Below, one piece after another: positions 8,700 through 17,502 of a stretch of DNA of 64,000 nt. Under the pieces are notes generated by a model. It was not told where the DNA came from. It searched no databases and was given only the letters and a program-made list of their open reading frames with translations. Position 1 is the stretch's first letter. Each line of letters starts with the position of its first letter. The DNA is from Amycolatopsis pithecellobii (lineage in GTDB: Bacteria > Actinomycetota > Actinomycetes > Mycobacteriales > Pseudonocardiaceae): the NCBI RefSeq assembly GCF_009707865.1, contig NZ_WMBA01000009.1:62001-126000 (forward strand), given 5' to 3'. The position numbers were made by a program, and so were the translations under genes.

Positions 8700-9862
8700 A
8701 TAGCGCTCAACTTGGTGACGTCGCGTTGATCAACCCACGTGGTGACGCGGTCGCCGCCCATGAGCGTGTCTCTTTCGTTGGTATGGCGCAGCTCGATGCC
8801 GAGCAAGCTGTAGCGAGGCCATTGGAGACCAGACTGTTCGCAGAGGTGTCAAAGGGCTACACGATCTTCCGGGACGGCGATGTGCTCGCTGCGAAGATCA
8901 CGCCGTGCTGGGAAAACGGCAAGATTGGCCAAGCCAGACTGGACAATAAGATCGGAGTCGGATCCACCGAATTTCACGTGGTTCGTCCGGGTGTAGAACT
9001 AGACGAACGTTATCTACTGCACTTTCTACGGCAGCCGGCGATCCGCGCCAGTGGTGAATTGCGAATGACCGGCAGCGCTGGCCAGCGGCGAGTACCCGCG
9101 GCCTTCCTGCGGGACTTGAGGGTTCCGGTGCCGAGTCTTGATGAGCAACGGCGGATTGCTGGGATTCTTGATCAGGCCGATGCCATCCGCGCCAAGCGCC
9201 GCCAGGTCCTCGCCCACCTCGACGCCCTAACCCAGTCCATCTTCCGAGGCATGTTCGCAGAGGCGCCTGTGACTACGACTGTCGAACACATAGCCATCCG
9301 CATGCGGACAGGGCCTTTTGGAAGCCAACTGCTCCACAGCGAGTTTGTCGACGACGGTGCCGTCGCCGTACTTGGGTTGGATAACGTAGTCGCCAACGAA
9401 TTCAGGTGGGCTCAGCGTCGCTACATCACCGATGCGAAGTACGAGAAACTCAAACGTTACACAGTACTTCCCGGTGATGTACTGATCAGCATCATGGGAA
9501 CCACGGGTCGGTGTGTCGTAGTTCCCGAGAACATAACCACGGCGATAAACACAAAGCACATCTGCGCTGTCACTGTTGATCGCGAGAATTTTGATCCGAT
9601 CTTTCTTCGGGGATGTTTCTTGTGGCACCCAGAGTCCCGCGTCCATCTGCATCGGCAGACCAAGGGATCAGTCATGGATGGACTGAACATGGGCATCATC
9701 AAGGAGATGCCTGTGCCGGTGCCGCCTCTGGGGTCCCAGCGGGAGTTCGCTGCTCGCGCCTATCAGGTCGAGGTTCAACGGGCGCTTGTGCGGCGGGCGT
9801 TGGACGCAGACAATGAACTCTTCGCGTCTTTGCAGGGTCGGGCGTTTCAGGGGGAGCTTTAG
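8696..9862 (+). CDS. hsdS: Type I restriction-modification specificity subunit HsdS
   Basis: The 388 residues contain two target-recognition domains, roughly residues 1-150 and 195-345. Each is followed by a conserved coiled-coil spacer: LDEQRRIAGILDQADAIRAK near 143-162, and the shorter QREFAARAYQVEVQRALVRR at the C-terminus. Each recognition domain reads half of a bipartite target, and the helices set the spacing. The ATG overlaps hsdM by four bases (ATGA), so translation is probably coupled. Both domains look complete. The recognised sequence cannot be predicted from this reading. Confidence 0.94.
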   Translation: MNSAQLGDVALINPRGDAVAAHERVSFVGMAQLDAEQAVARPLETRLFAEVSKGYTIFRDGDVLAAKITPCWENGKIGQARLDNKIGVGSTEFHVVRPGVELDERYLLHFLRQPAIRASGELRMTGSAGQRRVPAAFLRDLRVPVPSLDEQRRIAGILDQADAIRAKRRQVLAHLDALTQSIFRGMFAEAPVTTTVEHIAIRMRTGPFGSQLLHSEFVDDGAVAVLGLDNVVANEFRWAQRRYITDAKYEKLKRYTVLPGDVLISIMGTTGRCVVVPENITTAINTKHICAVTVDRENFDPIFLRGCFLWHPESRVHLHRQTKGSVMDGLNMGIIKEMPVPVPPLGSQREFAARAYQVEVQRALVRRALDADNELFASLQGRAFQGEL

Positions 9863-9865
9863 ACG

Positions 9866-12800
9866 ATGGGGAACTTCGACTTCGTCGGGGCTGCTCTGCC
9901 GGTTGTGCGCGACGACTGTGCCAAGGCGGAGTCGTATCTGGCTACCGATCCGCGTTCGGCGTGTTTCTACAGCCGCCGGGCGGTCGAGCGGCTGGTCAAG
10001 TATCTCTTCGATGTGGTCGGCCTCAAGGAGCCGTACAAGAAGGATCTCAACGCGCACATTCACGACGCGGCGTTCAAGGCGGTCACCGGGCCGGCGATTA
10101 CCAAGAAACTCAACCTCATCCGCCTGGCCGGGAACACGGCGGTGCACGAAACCCGCGCGGTTCGCCCGGACGTGGCGACCGCCGTGCTGCGGGAGTTGCA
10201 CCATGTGCTGATCTGGGCTGCCTTCCACCACTCCCCGAATCCGCAATCGGTCCCGGTCGAGGCCGCGTTCGACCCGGAGCTGGCAGGCACCTCAGCGCCG
10301 CTGTCGCACGATCAGGTCAAGCGGCTCGAAGAGAAGTTCGCTGCACAGGACACGGCGCGTGCGAAGGAACTGTCCGAGAAGGATGAACTGCTTCGCGCGC
10401 ACGAGGCCGAGATCGCCAAGCTCCGGGAGCAGATCGAGGCCGCGCAGGCGGCCAAGACCGCCACCGACGACCGAGACTACAACGAGGCCGACACCCGAAA
10501 CCTGATCATCGACGTATTGCTGGGCGAGGCAGGCTGGTCACTTGACGCCGACCGCGACCGAGAGTATCCGGTCACCGGGATGCCCCCGGACGGCGGGCTG
10601 GGCTACGTCGACTACGTGTTGTGGGGCGCGGACGGCCTGCCGCTAGGGGTCGTCGAGGCAAAGCGCACCAACAAGAGCGCTGAAGTTGGTCGCACCCAGG
10701 CCAAGCTCTACGCCGACTGCCTGGAAAACCAGTTCGGCCGCCGCCCGGTAATCTTTTACACCAATGGCTACGAACACTGGATTTGGGACGATTCGGCCGG
10801 GTACCCGCCACGCGAAATCCAAGGCTTCTACACGCGAGACGAGCTGGAACTGCTTATCCAGCGCAGACTGACCCGGCAGCCGCTATCCACCGCACCGATC
10901 AACCGCGACATCGCCGGGCGGCCCTACCAGGAAAGCGCGATCAAGGCTGTCGGGGCCGCGTTCGAGGCCAAGCAGCGTCAGGCTCTGCTTGTGATGGCCA
11001 CCGGATCCGGGAAGACCCGTACCGTGGTCGCACTGGTCGACCAGCTGATGAAAGCCAACTGGGCCAAGCGGGTTCTGTTCCTCGCCGATCGCACTGCGCT
11101 GGTCAACCAGACCGTCAACGTGTTCAAGCAGCAACTGCCGTCGGTGCCCGTCGTGAACCTCGTGACGGAGAAGAACGTCGACGCGCGGGTATGCGTGTCC
11201 ACGTATCCGACCATGCTGAACCTGATCAACGAGCTGGACGGTGTCCGGAAGTATGGGCCGGGCTACTTCGACCTGGTCGTGATCGACGAGGCGCACCGGT
11301 CCGTGTTCGCGAAGTACGGCGCCATCTTCGATTTGTTCGACAGCCCGCTGCTGGGCCTCACCGCCACGCCGAAGGACGACGTCAACCGCAGCACTTACCG
11401 GCTGTTCAACCTTGAGGACGGCGTGCCCACCGACAGTTACTCGCTGGAGGACGCCGTCAACGACGGCTGGCTCGTGCCACCGAAAGGCGTGTCCATCGGA
11501 ACCAAGTTCCTCCGCCAGGGCATCCGGTACGCGGACCTCTCCGAGGAGGAGAAGGACGAGTGGGACGCGCTCGACTGGGGCGAGGAGACACCAACCCCCA
11601 CCGAGATCGACGCCCAGGAGATCAACCGCTTCCTGTTCAACAAGGACACCGTGGACAAAGTCCTCGCCACCCTCATGGAGAGCGGCTACAAAGTTGCCGG
11701 TGGCGACCGTCTCGGCAAGACGATCATCTTTGCGATCAGCCAGCGGCACGCCGAGTTCATCCAAAAGCGCTTCGACGAACAATGGCCCGAGTACGGCGGC
11801 ACTTTCGCGCGCACAATCACGCACGGCACGCCGTATGCGCAAAGCCTTATCGACGACTTCTCACAAGCCGACAAGGCACCGCACATCGCAATCTCCGTGG
11901 ACATGCTCGACACCGGCATCGACGTGCCCGAGGTCGTCAACCTAGTGTTCTTCAAGCCGGTATGGACCACGTCGAAGTTCTGGCAGATGATTGGACGTGG
12001 CACCCGGCTACGCCCCGATCTCTTCGGGCCGGGCAAGAACAAGACGGACTTCCTCGTCTTCGACTTCTGCGGCAACCTCGAGTTCTTCAGCCATGGCATG
12101 CCGACCGTCGAAGGGGCGGTGCAGAAGTCATTGTCGCAGAGGCTGTTCGAGGCGCGGCTTGACGTCGTAACTGCGCTCGACCATCACGGGCTTGAGGCCG
12201 GACTCCGGGAGAGCACGGCGGCAACGCTGCACGAGTTCGTTGCCGGGATGAACCTCGACAATGTGCTGGTGCGGCCGCACCGCCACGCCGTCGAGCGGTT
12301 CGCCGATCGGGACGCGTGGATATCGCCGTTGTCCGACGAGCGCACCGTAGCGGTGCGCGAACTCGCCGGCCTGCCCTCGGCGAACAGGGATGAGGATGAA
12401 GACGCGAAGAGATTCGACCTGCTCATTCTGCGCCGCCAGCTTGCCCAGGTCGAAGGAGACGTCGCGACTGCCGAAAGGGTGCGAGAGAAAGTCCAGGACG
12501 TTGCCGACGCGCTCTTGCGCATGGTCCCGTCCATCCCGTCCGTGACGGAACATCGCGAACTCATCGAGGCCGTTGCCGGTGATCAGTGGTGGGTCGATGT
12601 CACCCTGTCGATGCTCGAACACGCACGGCTGCGGTTGCGGGCCCTCGTACGGCTGGTCGAGCCAGGCAAGCGCGATCCGGTGTACGCCGATTTCACCGAC
12701 GAACTCGTCGCGCCGACCGAGGTCACATTGCCCGGAACTGCTCCCGGCATCAACCTAGAACGTTTCCGCGTCAAGGTGATGGCGTGTCTCGAGCAGCACA

Positions 12801-13234
12801 CCGATCATGTCGCGCTGCAGCGGCTGCGCCGCAACAAGCAGCTCACACCCGAGGATCTGATGTCGCTCGAGGACATGCTGCTGTCCTGCGGGGTAGGGCA
12901 GCGTGACGAGCTGGAGTCTGCCGCTGAGCGAACCGGGGGCCTCGGCTTGTTCATCCGCTCGTTGGTCGGGCTCGACCGTGCGGCCGCCAAAGAAGCATTT
13001 GCCGACTACCTCGACGGTGGGCGGTTCACCGCGGACCAGATCCGCATCGTCAACATGATCATCGACGAGCTGACGTCGAACGGGGTCGTAGAGCCGCGAC
13101 GGCTTTACGAGTCGCCATACACCGACTACGCGCCCACCGGGATCGACGTCGTCTTCCCCATCGAGCACGTGGAAATCATTGTCGACACGCTCCAGTGGAT
13201 CAGGCGCACAGCCCTCCCGGCTAACGTTGCCTAA
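9866..13234 (+). CDS. hsdR: Type I restriction enzyme subunit HsdR (DUF4145 N-terminus)
   Basis: This 1122-residue protein is the translocating nuclease. Residues 1-130 form a DUF4145/HEPN-like helical domain (CFYSRRAVERLVKYLFDVVG). A coiled-coil region follows at about 145-200. The nuclease domain ends in the catalytic strand LGVVEAKR (about 258-265). The SF2 helicase has Walker A ATGSGKT (about 377-383), DEAH (about 472-475) and the later GLTATP and GRGTRLRPDLF boxes. It starts three bases after hsdS. In the assembled complex it pumps DNA with ATP and cuts unmodified DNA at a distance. The reading frame is complete, so the system is predicted to be active. Confidence 0.95.
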   Translation: MGNFDFVGAALPVVRDDCAKAESYLATDPRSACFYSRRAVERLVKYLFDVVGLKEPYKKDLNAHIHDAAFKAVTGPAITKKLNLIRLAGNTAVHETRAVRPDVATAVLRELHHVLIWAAFHHSPNPQSVPVEAAFDPELAGTSAPLSHDQVKRLEEKFAAQDTARAKELSEKDELLRAHEAEIAKLREQIEAAQAAKTATDDRDYNEADTRNLIIDVLLGEAGWSLDADRDREYPVTGMPPDGGLGYVDYVLWGADGLPLGVVEAKRTNKSAEVGRTQAKLYADCLENQFGRRPVIFYTNGYEHWIWDDSAGYPPREIQGFYTRDELELLIQRRLTRQPLSTAPINRDIAGRPYQESAIKAVGAAFEAKQRQALLVMATGSGKTRTVVALVDQLMKANWAKRVLFLADRTALVNQTVNVFKQQLPSVPVVNLVTEKNVDARVCVSTYPTMLNLINELDGVRKYGPGYFDLVVIDEAHRSVFAKYGAIFDLFDSPLLGLTATPKDDVNRSTYRLFNLEDGVPTDSYSLEDAVNDGWLVPPKGVSIGTKFLRQGIRYADLSEEEKDEWDALDWGEETPTPTEIDAQEINRFLFNKDTVDKVLATLMESGYKVAGGDRLGKTIIFAISQRHAEFIQKRFDEQWPEYGGTFARTITHGTPYAQSLIDDFSQADKAPHIAISVDMLDTGIDVPEVVNLVFFKPVWTTSKFWQMIGRGTRLRPDLFGPGKNKTDFLVFDFCGNLEFFSHGMPTVEGAVQKSLSQRLFEARLDVVTALDHHGLEAGLRESTAATLHEFVAGMNLDNVLVRPHRHAVERFADRDAWISPLSDERTVAVRELAGLPSANRDEDEDAKRFDLLILRRQLAQVEGDVATAERVREKVQDVADALLRMVPSIPSVTEHRELIEAVAGDQWWVDVTLSMLEHARLRLRALVRLVEPGKRDPVYADFTDELVAPTEVTLPGTAPGINLERFRVKVMACLEQHTDHVALQRLRRNKQLTPEDLMSLEDMLLSCGVGQRDELESAAERTGGLGLFIRSLVGLDRAAAKEAFADYLDGGRFTADQIRIVNMIIDELTSNGVVEPRRLYESPYTDYAPTGIDVVFPIEHVEIIVDTLQWIRRTALPANVA

Positions 13235-13678
13235 CGCATAACATTATTGTCGCTTGCAGCACCCTCTGGCCGATAACGGCGCTCGAATTTAGGTGCTCCG
13301 GACAAACCGGCGCGCAGAGCCGATGGCGGCGGCGAGTGAGCCCCCGGTTCGACGGTGGCTAAATGCTGCCTTGCTTCGTTATGTCCGCCGCAGCGCAGCT
13401 GCTTTCATTTAAAGATCAAATGCGCGAACTGTGAGAACCTGTCTCCCGAAATCAACCTCGTGCGCCGGGCTGGGCTCGAGGCTGCGGTCAAGGGATTATG
13501 GCACCCGTCCAGCGGGGCGTGGGGCGACTACCTGCGTCGATGCTCGACCGAGGGTCGTGGTTGGGTGCGAAAGAGGCGTCAAGTGAGGGGTTCGCACCCA
13601 AAGTCACGCCCACAGCATGCTGTAGTGGTTGGTGACGAGCATGATCCAGCTTCGGCGGTGAGTGCAGGATCTCAGCCG
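13235..13678. other. Non-coding gap containing a third, decayed att site
   Basis: This 444-bp stretch lies between hsdR and the AlbA_2-type gene. The first 225 bp show no gene or strong structure. From 13462 it carries a diverged copy of attL plus its arm region. The remainder, to 13678, looks like downstream sequence of the minus-strand gene. A plus-strand open frame across this gap has no ribosome-binding site and reads antisense into the neighbouring gene, so I do not call it. Confidence 0.7.
13462..13610. repeat. Third att-like copy with left-arm DNA (decayed)
   Basis: Positions 13462-13500 align with the attL core; the anticodon-loop end CAAGGGATTATG (13489-13500) is exact, while the T-arm side is mutated. 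The alignment continues for about 100 bp past the core, including the blocks GTCCAG and GGCGACTACCTG, the inverted repeat TTGGGTGCGAA / TTCGCACCCAA (13561-13571 and 13591-13601) and a damaged second arm copy. It is therefore a second left end of the same kind of element, not a chance similarity. Confidence 0.8.
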
Positions 13679-15058
13679 CTAGTCTTGGCGGTCGTCCGAT
13701 CCGTCGTGGTCCTCGTTAAGGCCGGGCGAGATCATTTTGCGGATCGCTGGCCCAAGGTCATGCTCGCGGTCGACGGCGACAGACAGGGCTCCCTCGTAGA
13801 CGTCATGATGACCGCGCGCAGTAGCCCTCCAAGTGGCTTCGATGCGCTTCAGCGTCGGATCGTCGACCACGAGAACCAGGCCGTTGCTGCTTTCAAAAGT
13901 TCCCTCAGGTCGCAGTTCTCTGAGCGGCAACGTGAGATCGACGGATCCGCCGTTGGTGAAGGAAACCGAGCCGTTGCCGTCATTCGCAACTGGTGGAAAG
14001 TACGGCATCTGAACAACGTTTGACGGATCTCTCCACAGTAGACTTTCCGCGAGCGCCTGTGGTCCCCAAGTACGTGGCTGTGCTGGGAGTTTTCGTATAC
14101 CTGCGTCGTCGGTCTGTACTCGGTGTAGCCCGCGCACCTCGCCGTTAAGGTGGATGGTCAACTCGACGCCTTCGAGGAAGGTACGTCGCAAATTCTGGAT
14201 GCGCACTCGAACACATGGCCACACTCGACTGACGACGTCATCCACGGCTTCCGGCCACGACTCGCCGAGTTGTTCTTCCCAGCGTTCGATTTCGGCCACG
14301 TACTTGTCGTATGTTCGTGGCTCGGGCCGCATAGTTGCGGCGACAATTTGGGAAACTATGATGTCGCTGTAGCCGGAAGCCTTACGGTGAGCATCGCGGT
14401 AGGCGTCGAGCAGTTGTTGTTTGCGTGCGCCTCGATATTGATCTAGTGCAGCCGACGCGTCTGGAGCGGCAATTGCAGAACCGACAATGGTCACAGCAAG
14501 ATCCGCGGTGTGCCGGACTTGACGGGCGCGGTTGAGCAGGACGCGCACCTCGTCACCTTTGGCCTCGCGGGTCTCGCCATCCGTACGGACGTAGATTCCA
14601 CCATCCTTTAGGTTTTCAGGGCCATCCTTGTGGCACGTCCACACCGGATCGCCGTGCCGGGGCGGGTCGACGACGACCACGATAACGTCGTGAACGGCAT
14701 CGACACGAATACGCTCGAAGTCCCAGCCAGGGGCATCCGCGCTGGCAAACTTCCTGACAGTCCGTTCCAGGTCTTTGGCCTCGAAGAAGGGAATTCCGGT
14801 CACCGCGTCTTTTGCCACACCCAGCACGAGCAAGGCGTGACCGCCGAAGCGACGTGCAGCACGCTCTGGTAGGCGGTTGGCGGCACCGAGGATGAACTTC
14901 GCTACTTTCGCTCGGCCGGGCTCGGTGGTCAGGTCGACGTCGGATTTCAGTTCCAAAAAGTAGCGTTCGGCGCGGTCGTCCACCATGCCGAGTGCCGCGA
15001 TGAACTCGGCCCACTCGCGCTGGCCCTTGGGAAGACGAGTCAGATCGAGTTCGGTCAT
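13679..15058 (-). CDS. AlbA_2 / Schlafen-like putative DNA-binding protein
   Basis: The 459-residue product has an N-terminal AlbA_2-like domain: RYFLELKSDVDLT (about 32-44), KVAKFILGAANRLPERAARR (about 51-70) and GHALLVLGVAKDAVTGIP (about 73-90). The rest is a divergent alpha/beta region I cannot assign. AlbA_2 domains are related to Schlafen nucleases and occur in regulators and in phage-defence genes. I start at ATG 15058; ATG 15097 in the same frame is possible. The gene stands alone between the decayed att and a broken regulator, with its own leader on the right. A defence role is inferred only from domain and location. Confidence 0.6.
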   Translation of the reverse strand: MTELDLTRLPKGQREWAEFIAALGMVDDRAERYFLELKSDVDLTTEPGRAKVAKFILGAANRLPERAARRFGGHALLVLGVAKDAVTGIPFFEAKDLERTVRKFASADAPGWDFERIRVDAVHDVIVVVVDPPRHGDPVWTCHKDGPENLKDGGIYVRTDGETREAKGDEVRVLLNRARQVRHTADLAVTIVGSAIAAPDASAALDQYRGARKQQLLDAYRDAHRKASGYSDIIVSQIVAATMRPEPRTYDKYVAEIERWEEQLGESWPEAVDDVVSRVWPCVRVRIQNLRRTFLEGVELTIHLNGEVRGLHRVQTDDAGIRKLPAQPRTWGPQALAESLLWRDPSNVVQMPYFPPVANDGNGSVSFTNGGSVDLTLPLRELRPEGTFESSNGLVLVVDDPTLKRIEATWRATARGHHDVYEGALSVAVDREHDLGPAIRKMISPGLNEDHDGSDDRQD

Positions 15059-15432
15059 GAGATCGACTCTAGCTGAACGACCCAACTCCTTGGGCATACG
15101 GCCGGGTTCCTGGTCATGCTTGTCGGCGCGTTCTCAGATCGAACCAGCGTTACGAGACTTTGCGAGGTCGTTGCGCCAACCCGAAGCTGTCCCGGCGAAC
15201 GAGGCAAAAGCTCAGTTTCCTGTTCGGCTACGACGAGGTGTCATTTCCGGTGCGGCGTCGTTCATCACCGCCGACTTCCACCTCTCCGCCATACTCAGCA
15301 GTCTTAAGACTGGACACTCGGCGGGCTACGCAAGGATAGGTACGGGGCCTGCGTCGACCACAATGGATGATCACGACCCACACGCGCTCAAGATCCAAAT
15401 GAGACGCGCCCTTACTGTAATGATGAAGGTTG
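15059..15432. other. Non-coding gap upstream of the AlbA_2-type gene
   Basis: This 374-bp stretch separates the start of the minus-strand AlbA_2-type gene from the end of the minus-strand XRE-TPR pseudogene. It should contain the promoter of the former. I find no convincing gene, strong hairpin or repeat in it. The base composition is somewhat more AT-rich than the chromosomal genes, as elsewhere in the element. Confidence 0.5.
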
Positions 15433-16649
15433 CTACAATCTGTTACCCGTTGAGTTGTCAGTCGGACTGCCGTGCGTTGCCGTGACCTTCGCGTGCAAGC
15501 GGCCAATCCTCCGAGCCTGTCTCACCGAGCCGATCCCATCCGTGAGGTCGTTTGCTATTGCGATCTGCTGCGCCGCTTGCTGGTACTCGTTTTGAGCGCC
15601 TAGCGCAGTTGCGAGGTCTACACGGAGGCTTGTCTCGGCTCGCGTGAAGGAACGGTCCATGTTGCCGAGGGCTGTTGTTAGCACCTCGACCGCCTCCGCG
15701 TCACCCATGCGCGCGAGAGCATGTCCTCGCCATCGGGCGAGGTGGATGTCGTCTAAAACGACGTATGGACCGGCGTTGGTGGGGCCATCGGCGGGTAGAA
15801 GGTGGCTGGCGTGATCAAATGCGCGGAGACTTGCTGAGTGTTGGCCACGTGCCGCAAGGACTTCGCCGTGTGCGGCGGCCAACCATGCGCGTAATAACCG
15901 GCTTGCTGATTTCTCGACTCTGGCGCGAGTGGTTGAGAGCAGGTCGTCAGCTATATCAGCCTTCCCGAGATCGACTAGGACAAAGGCTTGCTCTGCTTCC
16001 GTGTGGGCCTTGAACTCATCATCGCCCGATTCATTCACCGCTGCTTTGGCGCTTTCGTACTGTCGCCACGATTCGTGTAGGCGCCCAAGATCGAGGGTTT
16101 GCCAGCCTGCCAGCGTGCCCAGTTCGGCGCGGATCGTAGCGAGTTGTTGGCGAGTTCCCGGCGTGAGACTTGATGACAGAAGAAGGGCGACCTGCCGAAT
16201 CTTCGCGTCGACTTCTTCGCGAGTGACCGGCGCGCCGAGTTGTCTGTCCATTCGGCGAATCGCATCAAGCTGATCATGAAGCAACGCAAGGATTGATGCA
16301 TCCACTCGTCGGCCGTGCTGAGCATGCGGTGTAGCTCCTGCTCTCCTTCCCTGTACGGCTCGTCCGATGTGGACGCAAGTGGGGACAGGAGTTCGTGGAT
16401 GCTGACGCCAAAAAGGCGCTCAAGTAGGCGTGAGGTTGCTGCGCCCGGGGTCCCGATACGAGATCCGTCTGGCTTACGCCCTGCAATCAACCGTTTGAGG
16501 TTTCGCTCGCTCAGTGTCCCGCGTTCGCCGACCTGACGGGCGAACCGTTCGGCGTACTCGACGAACTCCGCGAGCGTCTCTTCCCGCTCCCAGATCTTTT
16601 GTTCGAGTACCGTGCGGGGCGCGCGCCCGCGGTTGCGTCCGTTCGTCAC
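15433..16649 (-). pseudogene. XRE-type regulator with TPR-like C-terminus, frameshifted
   Basis: Two overlapping minus-strand frames together make one regulator of about 405 residues. The first (from ATG 16649) encodes the helix-turn-helix part, including TLSERNLKRLIAGRKPDGSR. The second (ending at 15433) encodes a TPR-like domain with the segments EAEQAFVLVDLGKADIADDL and HLARWRGHALARMGDAEAVE. The break is near 16305, where the first frame wanders into STADEWMHQSL and the second resumes at DASILALLHDQLD. The intact paralogue at 23103-24236 has both halves in one frame. It is either a real indel or, less likely, a recoding site. Confidence 0.75.
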
Positions 16650-16763
16650 CGTCGGTCCTCTCCTCCCCGCGGCGTGCCGCGATCTGTCCCCGTGTTGGCC
16701 CGCTGTTGGCCTTCCGCACCGGTGCGCTGATTGGCAAGCTGATATTGGTTCTCATGTAACTAT

Positions 16764-16799
16764 AGTCGCTGCTAGACATGCATTGTCGACAGTGACTAC
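16764..16799. promoter_or_regulatory. Imperfect palindrome in the divergent promoter region
   Basis: A 36-bp imperfect palindrome centred on ATGCAT (16779-16784) has outer arms TAGTCGCTG and CAGTGACTA, matching at eight of nine positions. It lies between the XRE-TPR pseudogene (minus) and the zinc-motif gene (plus), where promoters for both must be. It is a candidate operator for one of the element's regulators. Confidence 0.4.
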
Positions 16800-16839
16800 G
16801 TCGGCTGATTGAACCTTGGCGGGGAGAGGTGAGGGGCCT

Positions 16840-17217
16840 ATGAGTTTGACTCGACTGCTGCTGGCACGGCCGGTTGAGGGCACTGTCGGGGAGCGACAAC
16901 GCGTGACGCACCTTGTGTACGTGCCGGAGGCGCGGAATCGGGCTTTACTCGCGCGGGCGTGCTGTGGGCAAGCGTTCGGTCCGGGCGACCTGGAGTTGCT
17001 CGACGGGGTCGCGGGCATGCCATGTGAGGCGTGCTTGCGTCACGCTCCCATCAATAACGCTGAAGGGGTGCTCACAGACGGGGACCTGATCGTGAGCCGT
17101 CTGACTGGCCTAGAGGCGCAGGTTGAGCTTCTTGCTGAATTGGTTGACCGGGTGGGTAAGCGTCTTTCACAGGCGACGATCACCTTTCCTGGCGAGCAGT
17201 CCAATGTGGAGGGTTGA
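16840..17217 (+). CDS. Hypothetical element protein with a C...C-x2-C zinc-like motif
   Basis: This is a 125-residue protein of unknown function. It contains cysteines in ARACCGQAF and in the downstream MPCEACLRH (about residues 47-70), a spacing like a small zinc-binding module. A C-terminal amphipathic helix follows (LEAQVELLAELVDRVGKRL). The ATG at 16840 is preceded by a good GGAGAGGTGAGG ribosome-binding site. It is the first gene of a compact plus-strand operon (zinc-motif protein, GntR, two small paralogues), separated from GntR by three bases. Confidence 0.6.
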   Translation: MSLTRLLLARPVEGTVGERQRVTHLVYVPEARNRALLARACCGQAFGPGDLELLDGVAGMPCEACLRHAPINNAEGVLTDGDLIVSRLTGLEAQVELLAELVDRVGKRLSQATITFPGEQSNVEG

Positions 17218-17220
17218 GAG

Positions 17221-17502
17221 ATGGCGGATGTGTCCGCGTTGAAGTCGATCTATCAACTCGACGGTCCGCCCGGCTATCTCTACGAAGTGATGGCGCAGCA
17301 TCTGGCTGCTCGTATTGAAGCTGGCGAGTTGTCACCCAACACGCTGCTTCCGTCCGAGCGGCGTTTGGCGGCTGAGTATGGCGTTGCGCTCGGTACGGCT
17401 CGGCATGCCACGCGCCTGCTCCGTGTCCGTGGGCTTGTTGTGACCATCCCGTCGAAGGGAACGTATGTCGCCCAGCGACAAGGAAGGTTGGACGGTGATT
17501 GA
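17221..17502 (+). CDS. Short GntR-family winged-helix regulator
   Basis: The 93 residues are essentially a bare GntR DNA-binding domain: YEVMAQHLAARIEAGELSPN, then LPSERRLAAEYGVALGTARH and the wing GLVVTIPSKGTYV. There is no effector domain. Such short GntR proteins are common regulators of conjugation genes in actinomycete plasmids and integrative elements, KorSA of pSAM2 being the known example. It starts at ATG 17221 directly after the zinc-motif gene and overlaps the next gene by eight bases. Confidence 0.85.
   Translation: MADVSALKSIYQLDGPPGYLYEVMAQHLAARIEAGELSPNTLLPSERRLAAEYGVALGTARHATRLLRVRGLVVTIPSKGTYVAQRQGRLDGD

Noticed and set aside
13355-14023. Plus-strand open frame of 222 codons across the third att
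   Set aside because: It crosses the decayed att sequence and then runs antisense through the AlbA_2-type gene; there is no start signal.
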